Assembly (NCBI RefSeq): GCF_000312105.1
Contig: NZ_HE978637.1
Coordinates: 186,001-250,000, forward strand
DNA from: Aeromicrobium massiliense JC14
GTDB lineage: Bacteria; Actinomycetota; Actinomycetes; Propionibacteriales; Nocardioidaceae
DNA: 64,000 bases
Reading direction: 5' to 3'
Part shown: one piece after another, positions 32,980 through 42,146 of the stretch
How the letters are laid out: each line of letters starts with the position of its first letter
Position numbering within the stretch: the stretch's first letter is position 1
The notes under the pieces: model-generated
What the model was told of the DNA's origin: nothing
What the model saw: the letters and a program-made list of their open reading frames with translations, nothing else
Database searches by the model: none
Position numbers and translations under genes: made by a program

Positions 32980-32987
32980 TCCCGAGC

Positions 32988-33407
32988 ATGAGCGCGGAGG
33001 AGGACTGGCAGCGCCAGATGGTGAAGCTGGTCCGCGAAGTTTCGGGGCCGGCCGTGCTGGTGGACGTCCTGCCGGGTTGGCGTCCGGAGGACGGCGTCGC
33101 CGTGCTGCTGAGCGGCGAGGAAGGCCGGACTGCTCGGCTCGTGCTGGAAGGCGGCTGGTGCGACCTGCTGCTCCGCGAGGACGGCGTGGGCGCTTTCGGG
33201 CTGATGGACGATGCCGACGACTTCGAGGAGCGCCCTGACGAGGTCCGGGCCTTGACCCGGCTGGCGGCCACCTACGTCACCGGCGGCGGACGTCTGGAGC
33301 ACCGTCGTTCGCGGGTGCTGAGGCGTCAGGTTCCGGTCTGGGTGGCCACGGTCGAGGGCGAGGTGTGGGAGCTGTCGCGACGGTGGTCCCGCCGAGGCCC
33401 CGCCTGA
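32988..33407 (+). CDS. Conserved hypothetical protein
   Basis: A 139-residue soluble protein, alternating acidic and basic segments, beginning MSAEEDWQRQMVKLVREV and ending in an Arg-rich stretch. No domain recognised. It follows the VanW gene by eight bases and probably shares its transcript. The 33408-33518 gap after it shows only GC-rich partial palindromes. Confidence 0.65.
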   Translation: MSAEEDWQRQMVKLVREVSGPAVLVDVLPGWRPEDGVAVLLSGEEGRTARLVLEGGWCDLLLREDGVGAFGLMDDADDFEERPDEVRALTRLAATYVTGGGRLEHRRSRVLRRQVPVWVATVEGEVWELSRRWSRRGPA

Positions 33408-33518
33408 CGAGATCGACCGGGCGACGTGGGCGTGCCGACGCCGGTTAGTCCCGTCGCACCGCACGGAGCGGTCAGTGGCGCTGCGAAGCCGGAGCCGGCT
33501 CGCCGGGCCCAGTGCCCC

Positions 33519-34016
33519 TCAGCGCGAGGTGACCGGCCTGCGGCGGCGGTCGAGGACGGCGACGAGTGCCGCAGCGACCGCGACACCGACGAGCGTGCCG
33601 ATGCCGTTGGCGAGCCAGTCGTCGACGTCGCAGCGGCGGCCGACCGCGGGGATCGCGGCCTGCACGGCCTCGATCGCGAGCGACAGGCCGATGCCCGCCG
33701 CGAGCACCAGCAGTGGACGACGCAGGGCGACGACGGCGAACAGCGCCGGCACGAGGAACAGCAGCATGTTCTCGTGGTCGCGCAGGAAGTAGATCGGATC
33801 GAGGTTGCACCGCACGTCCGCGGGCTGAGCGGTGTCAGGCACCAGCGTCAAGCCGACGATGGCGAGCAGGCCCAGCGTGGCCAGCACGCCGGCGACGCGG
33901 CGGCCGGTGTCCCCACCCCGAGCGAACACGGCGGCGAGCACGACGCACACGACCAGGACGGCGCCGACGAGGAAGGCCATGAGCGTCTGGTGCTCGGCGA
34001 TGAAGGTGCTGATCAC
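33519..34016 (-). CDS. VanZ-like membrane protein
   Basis: A 165-residue protein with four or five membrane helices. LTLVPDTAQPADVRCNLDPIYF and the acidic helix SLAIEAVQAAIPAVGRRCDVDDWLANGIG match VanZ-like proteins, whose founding member gives low-level teicoplanin resistance; most chromosomal relatives are of unknown role. GTG start at 34016. Divergent from the SRPBCC gene with 69 bp between. Confidence 0.85.
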   Translation of the reverse strand: MISTFIAEHQTLMAFLVGAVLVVCVVLAAVFARGGDTGRRVAGVLATLGLLAIVGLTLVPDTAQPADVRCNLDPIYFLRDHENMLLFLVPALFAVVALRRPLLVLAAGIGLSLAIEAVQAAIPAVGRRCDVDDWLANGIGTLVGVAVAAALVAVLDRRRRPVTSR

Positions 34017-34073
34017 GGGGCGAAGTCTCTCGTGTCGGCTCGACGATGGGTCCGCCGGGTGCTGCCGGCGGTC

Positions 34074-34079
34074 TACGGT
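34074..34079 (+). promoter_or_regulatory. -10 hexamer TACGGT of the SRPBCC gene
   Basis: TACGGT, six bases before the ATG at 34086; leaderless geometry. Confidence 0.5.
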
Positions 34080-34085
34080 GGCGCC

Positions 34086-34574
34086 ATGAGCGACGAGCGG
34101 ATCAGTGCCACCCGGCTGGTGCCCGTCGACCCGGAGGCGATCCGGTCCGTGCTGTCGGACCCCGACGGGCACGTCGCGATCGACGCCAGCGGCATGCTGC
34201 AGGGGGCGACCGGACGCCGGGTCTCGTCGGTGGGCGACTCCTTCATCGTCCACATGGACCGCGAGGCGCTCGGCGACCTGCCGATGGGCCGCTACGACGT
34301 CACGGTGATCATCACGCGGCACGACCCCGGCGGCGTGGAGTGGACGATCCATGGCACGGTGAAGCCGCCGATCGGCCACGTCTGGGGCTACGAGCTCGAG
34401 CCTGCCGACGAGGGCGGTACGCGGGTCACGTCGTACTGCGACTGGTCGGACGCCGCTCCCGAGTGGAAGCCGATCTTCCCGGTCGTCGGCGAGACCGCCC
34501 TGCGAGCGTCCCTCGGGCTGCTTGAGCGCGCCGTGGTCCGCGGCTACCCCCGTCCGGCGAGCGCGACGGACTGA
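34086..34574 (+). CDS. SRPBCC (polyketide cyclase-like) protein
   Basis: A 162-residue START/Bet v1-like fold. ISATRLVPVDPEAIRSVLSD gives the first strand and helix, and VWGYELEPADEGGTRVTSYCDWSDAA the curved sheet characteristic of SRPBCC proteins that bind small hydrophobic ligands. No catalytic assignment possible. Confidence 0.82.
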   Translation: MSDERISATRLVPVDPEAIRSVLSDPDGHVAIDASGMLQGATGRRVSSVGDSFIVHMDREALGDLPMGRYDVTVIITRHDPGGVEWTIHGTVKPPIGHVWGYELEPADEGGTRVTSYCDWSDAAPEWKPIFPVVGETALRASLGLLERAVVRGYPRPASATD

Positions 34575-34662
34575 GCCGGGGATCTGCCCCCGAACGCCGG
34601 ACGCGACGGGTCGCCGCGGCCTAGCATGAGCCGCTGCCCTCGTCCCGACCTCGGAGTCCCTC

Positions 34663-35634
34663 GTGAAGCTCTTGTCCCCGCGCCTGGCCGGCGTCGCCGT
34701 CGCTGCTGCCGCCGCCCTGGTGGCCGGCTCCGTCACCTCGGTGCAGGCCGAGACCGCCGACACCCGGATCTCCGTGCGCGTCACCGCCGCTGGCGAGCCC
34801 CAGCGCGGCGTGGACCTGATCGCCGAGAAGGTCGACGAGGACTACAACGGGTACACGGCCTACCTGGGAGTCAGCGGGTCCGACGGCGTCGTGCGCCCGA
34901 GCAAGGGGTCGCGGTTCTGGGGGATGCCACGCACGCTGGAGCCGGGGACCTGGGAGCTCGCCTTCGTCGACCACGCCGAGGAGCACGGCACCGTCTTCCG
35001 GACCGTGACGCTGACGGCCGGGACGAACACGCTCGCCGACGCCGTGATGGAGCCCGCCTCCGCGGCGCGCGGGCGGCTGCTGACGCCGTCGGGCCAGCCG
35101 TTGAAGAACGTGGACGTGGCGGCGATGGCCGTCCGCGGCGAGACGTCCCTGGGGTTCTCCGTCGCGATGGACGAGAACGGCGTCGACTCGACGGGCCGCG
35201 ACGGCACCTACGCGCTGCACGGGCTGGGTCGTGCGAAGTACGACGTCACGGTCGGCGACCGGCGCGTCCGCGAAGGCAACCTGCTTTCGACCCGCGGCAA
35301 GGTCGTGGTGACCCAGCCCGGCACGACCTATCAGGTGCCGGACATCCGCGTGCGGGTGCAGCCGACCATGAGCGTCGCCCGGACGAAGTCGCGTCGCGGC
35401 GTCGCGGTGGTGCGCGCGAAGCTGCTGGTGCAGCGCTTCGGCATCACCGCGCCAGGCGGGATGATCCGGGTCTACGAAGGGCGCACGCTGCTCGCCAAGG
35501 TCAAGGCCACGGGCGCGCCGCAGACGTTGCGCGTGCGTCTCGGCAAGGGCCAGCACCGGCTCCGGATCAAGTACACCGGAAGCAAGGACGTCCGCGAAGC
35601 CGCGGCGAAGCACCTGAACGTCCGCGTGCGCTGA
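34663..35634 (+). CDS. Secreted carboxypeptidase-regulatory-like / Ig-like protein
   Basis: A 323-residue exported protein. The signal peptide (basic MKLLSPRLAG, hydrophobic AVAAAAALVAG, cleavage near VQAETA) is followed by beta-sandwich repeats: a domain at about 35-140, a CarboxypepD_reg-like unit (GRLLTPSGQPLKNVDV) and a C-terminal Ig-like segment ending in KHLNVRVR. Likely a structural or adhesive surface protein. GTG start; a TAGCAT at about 34622 may be its -10. Confidence 0.78.
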   Translation: MKLLSPRLAGVAVAAAAALVAGSVTSVQAETADTRISVRVTAAGEPQRGVDLIAEKVDEDYNGYTAYLGVSGSDGVVRPSKGSRFWGMPRTLEPGTWELAFVDHAEEHGTVFRTVTLTAGTNTLADAVMEPASAARGRLLTPSGQPLKNVDVAAMAVRGETSLGFSVAMDENGVDSTGRDGTYALHGLGRAKYDVTVGDRRVREGNLLSTRGKVVVTQPGTTYQVPDIRVRVQPTMSVARTKSRRGVAVVRAKLLVQRFGITAPGGMIRVYEGRTLLAKVKATGAPQTLRVRLGKGQHRLRIKYTGSKDVREAAAKHLNVRVR

Positions 35635-35698
35635 GCGGACCGGGGTGGACCCCCGCTCCGTCGTAGCGTCGGGACGCACGCCTGAGCAGGAGGTCCCC

Positions 35699-36409
35699 AT
35701 GACGGCACGGCTGGACTCGCTGGCGATCGACGCTGCCGACCCCGACCGGCTGGCCGCGTTCTGGGGCGGGCTGCTGGGCTGGTCGGTCGAGGACGATGCG
35801 TCCGGAGCGCCTATCGCGCGGTCGGACGATGGGAGCGGCCTGCCGCTGCGGTTCCCGCCGTCCTCCGCGTCCCGTACCGGGCTGAACCGCATCCACCTGC
35901 ACCTGACCAGCACGTCCCTCGACGACCGCGACGCCCGCATCGCCACCGCGCTCCGGCTCGGCGGTCGGCACCTGGACGTCGGCCAGCTGCCCGAGGAGAC
36001 GCACGTGGTCCTGGCCGACCCCGAGGGCAACGAGCTCTGCGTCATCGAGCCGGGCAACCGATGGCTCGCGGGCTGCGGCCTGCTGGGCGAGCTGGCCTGC
36101 GACGGGACGCGCGCGACCGGCGTGTTCTGGAGCGAGGCGCTCGGCTGGCCGCTCGTGTGGGACGAGGACGGCGAGACCGCGATCCGTTCACCGCGGGGCG
36201 ACTTCGTGATGGCGTGGGGCGGGGAGCCGCTGAACCCCAAGCGCGGCACCAACCGTCTGCGGCCCGAGCTCGTCGCCGACGACCTCGACGCCGAGGCGGG
36301 CCGGCTGGAGGCCCTCGGTGCGCGCCGGTCCTTACCGCTGCCCGGTACCGACGGGGTCGTCCTGCTCGACCCGGACGACAACGAGCTGGTCGTCCGGGCG
36401 GCGGGCTAG
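35699..36409 (+). CDS. VOC-family protein (two glyoxalase-like units)
   Basis: A 236-residue protein of two vicinal-oxygen-chelate modules. The first opens RLDSLAIDAADPDRLAAFW and ends VLADPEGNELCVIEPG; the second ends VVLLDPDDNELVVRAAG. The metal-binding His/Glu pattern is complete only in part, as in many 'glyoxalase-like' actinobacterial proteins. ATG with AGGAGG; a TAGCGT 30 bp upstream may be the -10. Confidence 0.85.
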   Translation: MTARLDSLAIDAADPDRLAAFWGGLLGWSVEDDASGAPIARSDDGSGLPLRFPPSSASRTGLNRIHLHLTSTSLDDRDARIATALRLGGRHLDVGQLPEETHVVLADPEGNELCVIEPGNRWLAGCGLLGELACDGTRATGVFWSEALGWPLVWDEDGETAIRSPRGDFVMAWGGEPLNPKRGTNRLRPELVADDLDAEAGRLEALGARRSLPLPGTDGVVLLDPDDNELVVRAAG

Positions 36410-36415
36410 CCGCGG

Positions 36416-36826
36416 CTAGTCGGGGTAGACCGCGAACGACCACTCGGCGCCCTCGGGCGCCGTCACGGTCATCTGGCGCGGGCCCGGCGTCAGGTCGTAG
36501 TCGAGGGAGACGAACCCGGGGCCGTCGCCGACGTGCTCGCCGCACCCGATGCTCGCTCCACCCCCGTCCTTCAGCTGCACGCTGAGATCGCCCGACGGAG
36601 CCACGCAGTCGAGCGCCACGAGGACGCTGCCCGAACCGTCCGGGATGGTCACGTCCTGGCGGAGCTGCGTGCCGGTGCGTCGGTAGGCCTCGGCGAGCGC
36701 CGTGGCCCCCTCGGGTTGCATGCTCTCGAACGACGTCGCGGCGTGCTCGCGCGGCTCGGGGTCGTCCGAGCAGCCGGACAGCGGAAGCAGGACGAGGGCG
36801 GCGAGGGCGAGGGAGCGGAGGTGCAC
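36416..36826 (-). CDS. Predicted lipoprotein, unknown function
   Basis: A 136-residue lipoprotein with the lipobox LSGC after the hydrophobic stretch LALAALVLLP. The mature part is small and beta-rich with two further cysteines (DCVAP, GCGEHV) that could form a disulphide. The start GTG 36826 is fixed by TAGGCT seven bases upstream. Convergent with the VOC gene. Confidence 0.78.
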   Translation of the reverse strand: MHLRSLALAALVLLPLSGCSDDPEPREHAATSFESMQPEGATALAEAYRRTGTQLRQDVTIPDGSGSVLVALDCVAPSGDLSVQLKDGGGASIGCGEHVGDGPGFVSLDYDLTPGPRQMTVTAPEGAEWSFAVYPD

Positions 36827-36833
36827 GGCGGTG

Positions 36834-36839
36834 AGCCTA
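36834..36839 (-). promoter_or_regulatory. -10 hexamer TAGGCT of the lipoprotein gene
   Basis: TAGGCT on the minus strand, seven bases before the GTG at 36826. Confidence 0.5.
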
Positions 36840-36867
36840 GGGTCCGGTCGCCCACCCCGTCCGGGTT

Positions 36868-37821
36868 TCAGCTCCCGGGGGTCAGGTAGCGGTACTCGTG
36901 GTGGTCGGTGAAGCCGAACGGTCGGTACAGCGCGATCGCCGGGTCGTTGTCGCGCATCGTCTGCAGGTACGCCTTGTCGGCCCCGTGCTCGACGGCCCAC
37001 GCGAGCGACGTCTCGACGATGCGTCGCGCGAGTCCCTGGCGGCGCGCCTCAGGAGCCACCTCGACGGCGGCCAGGCCGGCCCACTCGCCGGTCACCACGA
37101 CGCGCCCGATGGCGACGGCGGGGGAGGCGATGCTGACGAAGCCGACCGTCTCCGGTCCCTCCAGCACGGCGCGGGCCAGCGGGAGGTCCTCTGCGCGGTG
37201 GTACATCCGCATCCATCCCTCGGACACGTCCGTCTCGACGACCGCGTCCGGGTCGCGCCGGTAGGCGGGCTCGAGGTCGGCCACCTGCACGATCGCGCCG
37301 GGGCGCGCACCGCCGTAGGCCACCCAGCCGGCCTCGCCGAACGCGCGGTCCCAGGCCGACCCGGCGACGACCTGCGCCAGCGCGGGCTGGTCGCGGGCGG
37401 CGTAGAACGCCTCGACGAGCACGAGCGCGTCCGCCAGCGGCACGCCCGGGTCGCCGTGGACGGCGACGGAGTTCGCCCGCCCCGTGAACCCGCCGGCCGC
37501 GCGCAGCTCCCAGTCGCCGAGCGGGACGCTCTCGGTGCCCGGCCAGCCGCGGGACGTGATGCGGGTGAGGTCCTCGGCGTCGACGGCCGCGGCACGCCGG
37601 CGGCGCAGCGGACGCGGCGGGACGGTCTTCGCGGCGACGACCGCGGCGACCGGGACGTCGACGGGGGTGCCGTCGCGACGCTCGACGCGGGCGGTCGCCT
37701 CGTCGAGGGCGAGCAGACGCCCGACGACGTCGGTCATGGCGGGGCCGCCGCCGGGACCGGTGCCACCCACCAGGTGGCGCACGACGACGCGGGACCCGAC
37801 CATGCTGGCGTCCAGAGGCAT
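36868..37821 (-). CDS. GNAT acetyltransferase with N-terminal SH3-like domain (Rv0428c-like)
   Basis: A 317-residue protein: an N-terminal SH3-like barrel (about 8-70, VGRLLALDEATARVERRDG), a middle region with WELRAAGGFTGRANSV, and a C-terminal GNAT domain with the acetyl-CoA loop EVAPEARRQGLARRIVE and the end ALYRPFGFTDHHEYRYL. This architecture matches the mycobacterial Rv0428c-like acetyltransferases. The ATG at 37821 is favoured by TAGGTT six bases before it. Confidence 0.88.
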   Translation of the reverse strand: MPLDASMVGSRVVVRHLVGGTGPGGGPAMTDVVGRLLALDEATARVERRDGTPVDVPVAAVVAAKTVPPRPLRRRRAAAVDAEDLTRITSRGWPGTESVPLGDWELRAAGGFTGRANSVAVHGDPGVPLADALVLVEAFYAARDQPALAQVVAGSAWDRAFGEAGWVAYGGARPGAIVQVADLEPAYRRDPDAVVETDVSEGWMRMYHRAEDLPLARAVLEGPETVGFVSIASPAVAIGRVVVTGEWAGLAAVEVAPEARRQGLARRIVETSLAWAVEHGADKAYLQTMRDNDPAIALYRPFGFTDHHEYRYLTPGS

Positions 37822-37827
37822 GCGCAC

Positions 37828-37833
37828 AACCTA
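37828..37833 (-). promoter_or_regulatory. -10 hexamer TAGGTT of the Rv0428c-like gene
   Basis: TAGGTT on the minus strand, six bases before the ATG at 37821. Confidence 0.5.
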
Positions 37834-37920
37834 CGGACGTCCCATGAGGCGAACCTCCGTGGGCCCTCCGTGGCCGGACGGTAGATACTGAGGCGTACGC
37901 CCATCGAAGGAGACAGTTCA

Positions 37921-38244
37921 GTGACCTACGTGATCGCCCAGCCGTGTGTGGACATCAAGGACCGCGCCTGCGTGGACGAGTGTCCGGTCGACTGCATCTA
38001 CGAGGGCAAGCGCATGCTCTACATCCACCCCGACGAGTGCGTCGACTGCGGCGCCTGCGAGCCGGTCTGCCCGGTCGAGGCGATCTTCTACGAGGACGAC
38101 ACGCCGCCGGAGTGGAAGGACTACTACGACGCGAACGTGAACTTCTTCGACGACCTCGGCTCGCCCGGTGGTGCCGCGAAGATGGGCGTCATCGACAAGG
38201 ACCACCCGATGATCGCCGCCCTCCCGCCGCAGAACCAGGAATGA
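37921..38244 (+). CDS. fdxA: Seven-iron ferredoxin
   Basis: A 107-residue 3Fe-4S/4Fe-4S ferredoxin. The cysteines at 9, 17, 21, 25, 40, 43, 46 and 50 follow the FdxA pattern, with CxxxxxxxCxxxCP for the first cluster and [12 protein letters not shown] for the second. It carries low-potential electrons in the cytoplasm. GAAGGAGA precedes the GTG. The stop overlaps dapC (ATGA), a pairing that also occurs in other actinobacteria. Confidence 0.95.
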   Translation: MTYVIAQPCVDIKDRACVDECPVDCIYEGKRMLYIHPDECVDCGACEPVCPVEAIFYEDDTPPEWKDYYDANVNFFDDLGSPGGAAKMGVIDKDHPMIAALPPQNQE

Positions 38245-39338
38245 GCGCCCCGGTCTCGTCGCGGTTCCCGGACTTCCCCTGGGACACGCTCGCCGCGGCC
38301 AAGGCTCGGGCGGCCGAGCACCCCGGCGGGATCGTCGACCTGTCCATCGGCACGCCGATCGACCCCGTGCCGCAGGTCGTCCAGGACGCGCTGTGCGCCG
38401 CCTCGGACGCGCCGGGCTACCCGACCGTGCTCGGCCCGGTCGAGGTGCGCCAGGCGGCCGCCGACTGGATGACCCGGCGGTTCGGCGTCGTCGGCGTCGG
38501 CCCCGAGCACGTCCTCATGACGATCGGCTCCAAGGAGCTCATCGCCAACCTGCCGACCCAGCTCGGCCTGGGCGAGGGCGACCTGGTCGTCTTCCCCGAG
38601 CGCGCGTACCCGACCTACGAGGTGGGCGCCCGCTATGCGGGGGCGACGCCGGTCGCCGCCGACTCGCTGACCCAGCTCGGCCCGCAGAAGCCGGCGCTGG
38701 TCTACGTCAACAGCCCGGCCAACCCGCACGGCCAGATCCTCGGCGTCGACCACCTGCGCAAGGTCGTGGAGTGGTGCCGCGAGCGCGGCGCGCTGCTGGT
38801 CTCCGACGAGTGCTACCTGGAGTTCGCCTGGGACGCCGAGCCGGTCTCGGTGCTGCACCCGGACGTCTGCGGCGGCTCGTTCGAGGGCCTGCTCGCGGTC
38901 CACTCGACGTCGAAGCGCTCGAACCTGGCCGGCTACCGCGGCTCGTTCGTGGCCGGTGACCCGGACGTGGTCGCCGAGCTGCTCGCCGTGCGCAAGCACC
39001 TGGGCTTCATGGTGCCGACGCCGGTGCAGCAAGCCATGGCCGCCGCGCTGGCTGACGACGCGCACGTGGACGAGCAGCGTGAGCGCTACCGAGCCCGCCG
39101 CGCGACCTTGCGCACGGCGCTGGAGGGCGCGGGCTTCGAGATCACGCACTCCGAGGGCGCGCTGTACCTGTGGGCGACCCGCCACGAGCCGTGCCGCGAC
39201 ACCGTCGCCTGGCTGGCCCAGCGCGGCATCCTCGTCGCCCCCGGCGACTTCTACGGCCCGAAGGGCGCCGAGCACGTCCGGGTCGCGTTCACCGCGACCG
39301 ACGAGCGCGTCGCCGCGGCGGCCGAGCGGCTCGCCTGA
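38241..39338 (+). CDS. dapC: N-succinyldiaminopimelate aminotransferase
   Basis: A 365-residue class I/II PLP aminotransferase. Schiff-base Lys225 lies in [38 protein letters not shown] and the C-terminal Arg in HVRVAFTAT complete the cofactor and substrate sites. The fdxA-dapC context and dapD/dapE a few kilobases away support the succinylase route to meso-DAP and lysine rather than a generic aminotransferase. Confidence 0.92.
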   Translation: MSAPVSSRFPDFPWDTLAAAKARAAEHPGGIVDLSIGTPIDPVPQVVQDALCAASDAPGYPTVLGPVEVRQAAADWMTRRFGVVGVGPEHVLMTIGSKELIANLPTQLGLGEGDLVVFPERAYPTYEVGARYAGATPVAADSLTQLGPQKPALVYVNSPANPHGQILGVDHLRKVVEWCRERGALLVSDECYLEFAWDAEPVSVLHPDVCGGSFEGLLAVHSTSKRSNLAGYRGSFVAGDPDVVAELLAVRKHLGFMVPTPVQQAMAAALADDAHVDEQRERYRARRATLRTALEGAGFEITHSEGALYLWATRHEPCRDTVAWLAQRGILVAPGDFYGPKGAEHVRVAFTATDERVAAAAERLA

Positions 39339-39339
39339 G

Positions 39340-40158
39340 CTACGCCCGCGTCGCGGTCATCAGCAGGTACTCCCACTCGAGCACGCCGGGCTCGGGCGCG
39401 TACTCGTCGGCGAGCCGGACGACCGTCTGGTCGAGCTCGGCCTCGCGCTGGGGATTGTCGGCCACCGCGCGGTAGGCCATGATCGTCGGCCCGTACGTCG
39501 TCTTGAAGAAGTCCAGGAACGCGCGTCCGTCGGCGAACCGCTCCACCCGCAGCGTCCGGCGCTCGGCGTGGACGTCCTTCACCCGGTCGCCGAGCAGCGT
39601 GCGCACGTGCTCCTCGTCGCCCCACAGCGGCGGCGGCTGCGTCCCGGGCGGCGGCGGTGGGATGAACGGGCGCATCGTGCCGAGCATCTTCCCGATGAAG
39701 CCGGTCGGCGTCCACGACAGCAGCGCGATGCGTCCGCCGGGCCGGACGACGCGGACGAGCTCGTCGGCGGCGTCCTGGTGGTGCGGGGCGAACATGATGC
39801 CCACGCACGAGATGGCCACGTCGAAGGACGCGTCGTCGAACGGCAGCGCCTCGGCGTCCGCCTCGCGCCAGGTGAGGTCGAGGTCGAGCCCCTCGGCGCG
39901 GGCGCGGCCGGCCTCGAGCAGCGACGGCGTCAGGTCGCTGGCCACGACCGAGGCGCCGGCGATCGCCGCGGGGATCGACGCGTTGCCGGACCCGGCGGCG
40001 ACGTCGAGGACGGTCTCGCCGGGCCGGATCCGTGCGGCGTCGACGAGCACCTGGCCGGTCTCCGCGATGACCTCCGCGGCGACGGCCGGGTAGTCGCCGA
40101 GCGACCACAGCGCCCGGTGCCGGTCCTTGAGCTCCTGGTCGGGAGTGCTGGTGGACAT
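39340..40158 (-). CDS. Class I SAM-dependent methyltransferase (UbiE-like)
   Basis: A 272-residue methyltransferase. The SAM loop is VLDVAAGSGNASIPAA, followed by VVASDLTPSLLEAGRARA, EADAEALPFDDASFD and LVRVVRPGGRIAL, the standard motif series of UbiE-type enzymes. A proline-rich insert (FIPPPPPGTQPPPLWG) is unusual. Methyl acceptor unknown. Transcribed divergently from the ABC transporter; the 291-bp gap (40159-40449) holds TAGGGT at 40409 as a candidate -10 for the latter. Confidence 0.88.
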   Translation of the reverse strand: MSTSTPDQELKDRHRALWSLGDYPAVAAEVIAETGQVLVDAARIRPGETVLDVAAGSGNASIPAAIAGASVVASDLTPSLLEAGRARAEGLDLDLTWREADAEALPFDDASFDVAISCVGIMFAPHHQDAADELVRVVRPGGRIALLSWTPTGFIGKMLGTMRPFIPPPPPGTQPPPLWGDEEHVRTLLGDRVKDVHAERRTLRVERFADGRAFLDFFKTTYGPTIMAYRAVADNPQREAELDQTVVRLADEYAPEPGVLEWEYLLMTATRA

Positions 40159-40449
40159 GGTTCCTCCTGGTGACGAGCGGCTCCGCGGCGCACCCGGCGT
40201 GGCCGGACCGCGGCCCGGCCGCCACCACCGTCGCCCGGCCGGTCCGTGCCGGCCTCGCGTGGTGCAGCGATCGTAGGCCCGTTCGAGCGCGGCGGACCGG
40301 CTCGGCGGGAAGGTCTGCGGACTCCCGCCGAGGGCGCGCGTCCGCCCCGCATCGTGCGCACCGTGCAACCACCGGCGACGGCCGGTCCGGGCCACGGAGT
40401 GCCCTCGATAGGGTCGGAGGACCGCATCCCCGACGCCCAGGAGGACCGC

Positions 40450-41352
40450 ATGGTCTCCGCGCCGCCGATCACGGTCGAACGGCTCACGAAGCGCTTCGGC
40501 GCCGTGACCGCCGTGGACGACCTCAGCTTCACCGTCGAGCCCGGCCGGGTCACCGGCTTCCTCGGCCCGAACGGATCGGGCAAGACCACGACCCTGCGGA
40601 TGGTGACCGGGCTGGCCCGGCCGACGTCCGGCCAGGCGCTCGTGGGAGGTCAGCCCTACGCCGCGAACCCGCACCCGGCCCGGCTCGTGGGCACGTCGCT
40701 GGAGGCCGCGTTCCACCCCGGCCGCAGCGCGCTCAACCACCTGCGGGTCTACGCGCCGCAGGTCGGCGTGGACGACCGCCGCTGCCACGAGCTGCTCGAG
40801 CTGGTCGGTCTGGCCCCGTACGCGAATCGCCGCGTCGGCGGGTTCTCGCTCGGCATGCGCCAGCGCCTCGGCCTGGCCACGGCCCTGCTCGGCGACCCGC
40901 CCGTCGTGATCCTCGACGAGCCCGCCAACGGGCTCGACCCGCAGGGCATCGTCTGGATGCGCTCGCTGCTGCGCGCGTTCGCGGCCGAGGGGCGCACCGT
41001 GCTGGTCTCCAGCCACGTGCTGGGGGAGGTGCAGCACACGGTCGACGACGTCGTCGTCATCGCGCGCGGCCGCCTGGTGCACGCCTCGCCGCTCGCCGAC
41101 CTCACCGGCCTGGCGGAGCCCGAGACCTTCGTCCGCGCCGCTGACCCCGGACGCCTCGCGGCGCTGGCCGCCGAGCGCGGCTGGACGCCCGAGACCGAGG
41201 CTGGCGGCGTCCTGCTGCGCGGGGTGGACGCCGACGAGGTCGGCGCCGCCGCCTTCGCGGCGGGCATCGAGCTGCGCCAGCTCACCGACCGTGCCGTCGA
41301 CCTGGAGAACGTCTTCCTCCGCCTCACCGCCGACCAGGAGGTCTCGCGATGA
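40450..41352 (+). CDS. ABC transporter ATP-binding protein (ABC-2 type)
   Basis: A 300-residue ATPase. Walker A is GPNGSGKTT, the signature FSLGMRQRLGLA, Walker B VVILDEPANGLDP and the switch His in VSSHVLGEV. The F-S-L-G-M-R-Q-R signature is typical of bacteriocin/BcrA-type ATPases. AGGAGG precedes the ATG. The stop overlaps the permease start, giving a two-gene exporter. Confidence 0.92.
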   Translation: MVSAPPITVERLTKRFGAVTAVDDLSFTVEPGRVTGFLGPNGSGKTTTLRMVTGLARPTSGQALVGGQPYAANPHPARLVGTSLEAAFHPGRSALNHLRVYAPQVGVDDRRCHELLELVGLAPYANRRVGGFSLGMRQRLGLATALLGDPPVVILDEPANGLDPQGIVWMRSLLRAFAAEGRTVLVSSHVLGEVQHTVDDVVVIARGRLVHASPLADLTGLAEPETFVRAADPGRLAALAAERGWTPETEAGGVLLRGVDADEVGAAAFAAGIELRQLTDRAVDLENVFLRLTADQEVSR

Positions 41353-42146
41353 CCGCCGCGCTGAAGTCCGAGCTGCGCAAGCTGCTGACCACCCGGCTGT
41401 GGTGGGTGCTGCTGCTGGTCATGGTCGCCTACCTCGTGTTCATCGGGGTCGTCATGGCGTTCACGGTGACCGTCGAGGCGCCCGACGGCAGTGGCCCGAT
41501 CGTGGAGGGCGTCGACGCCGCCGTCTCGGTGTACTCGAGCACCAACGCGATCGGCTACGTCTTCCCGCTGCTGCTGGGCACGCTCGCGTTCACCGCCGAG
41601 CACCGTCACCGAACGATCGAGCAGACGCTCCTGGTCGAGCCGGACCGCGACGTCCTGCTGGCGTCCAAGACCACGGCGACGCTGCTGCTCGGCCTGGTGT
41701 TCGGCGTCGTCGCGGTCGCGTCGATCGTGGCGGGCGCGGTGCCGCTGCTCGTGTGGCAGGGCGACGGCGCGTACCTGACCGACCCCGACGTGGTGGCCGT
41801 GCTGCTGCTCAGCGTCGCCGTCATGGCCGTCTGGGCGGTGATCGGCGTCGTCCTCGGCGCGCTCGTGACCAACCAGGTCGTGGCCATCGTCGCGGTGCTG
41901 GCGTTCACGCAGTTCGTGGAGCCCATCGCGCGGCTCGGGCTCGGCGCGGTCGACGCGCTCTCGGGCGTCGCCCAGGTGCTGCCCGGGGCCGCGGCCGACG
42001 CCGTCGTCGGCGCCTCGGCGTTCGGCGCGTTCGGCGGCGACGGCGACCTGCTGCCCCGCTGGGGCGGCCTGCTGGTGATGCTCGCCTACGTCGTGGTGCT
42101 CGGGCTGGTCGCCCGGCTCACCACGCTGCGCCGCGACGTGAGCTAG
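41349..42146 (+). CDS. ABC-2 type permease
   Basis: A 265-residue membrane protein with six predicted helices (first at about 18-38; others near 68-82, 107-135, 145-172, 172-195 and 238-256), partner of the ATPase just upstream. LKSELRKLLTTRLWW at the start and FTAEHRHRTIEQTLLVEPDRDVLLASK between helices 2 and 3 are typical of the ABC-2 family. Substrate unknown. Confidence 0.88.
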   Translation: MTAALKSELRKLLTTRLWWVLLLVMVAYLVFIGVVMAFTVTVEAPDGSGPIVEGVDAAVSVYSSTNAIGYVFPLLLGTLAFTAEHRHRTIEQTLLVEPDRDVLLASKTTATLLLGLVFGVVAVASIVAGAVPLLVWQGDGAYLTDPDVVAVLLLSVAVMAVWAVIGVVLGALVTNQVVAIVAVLAFTQFVEPIARLGLGAVDALSGVAQVLPGAAADAVVGASAFGAFGGDGDLLPRWGGLLVMLAYVVVLGLVARLTTLRRDVS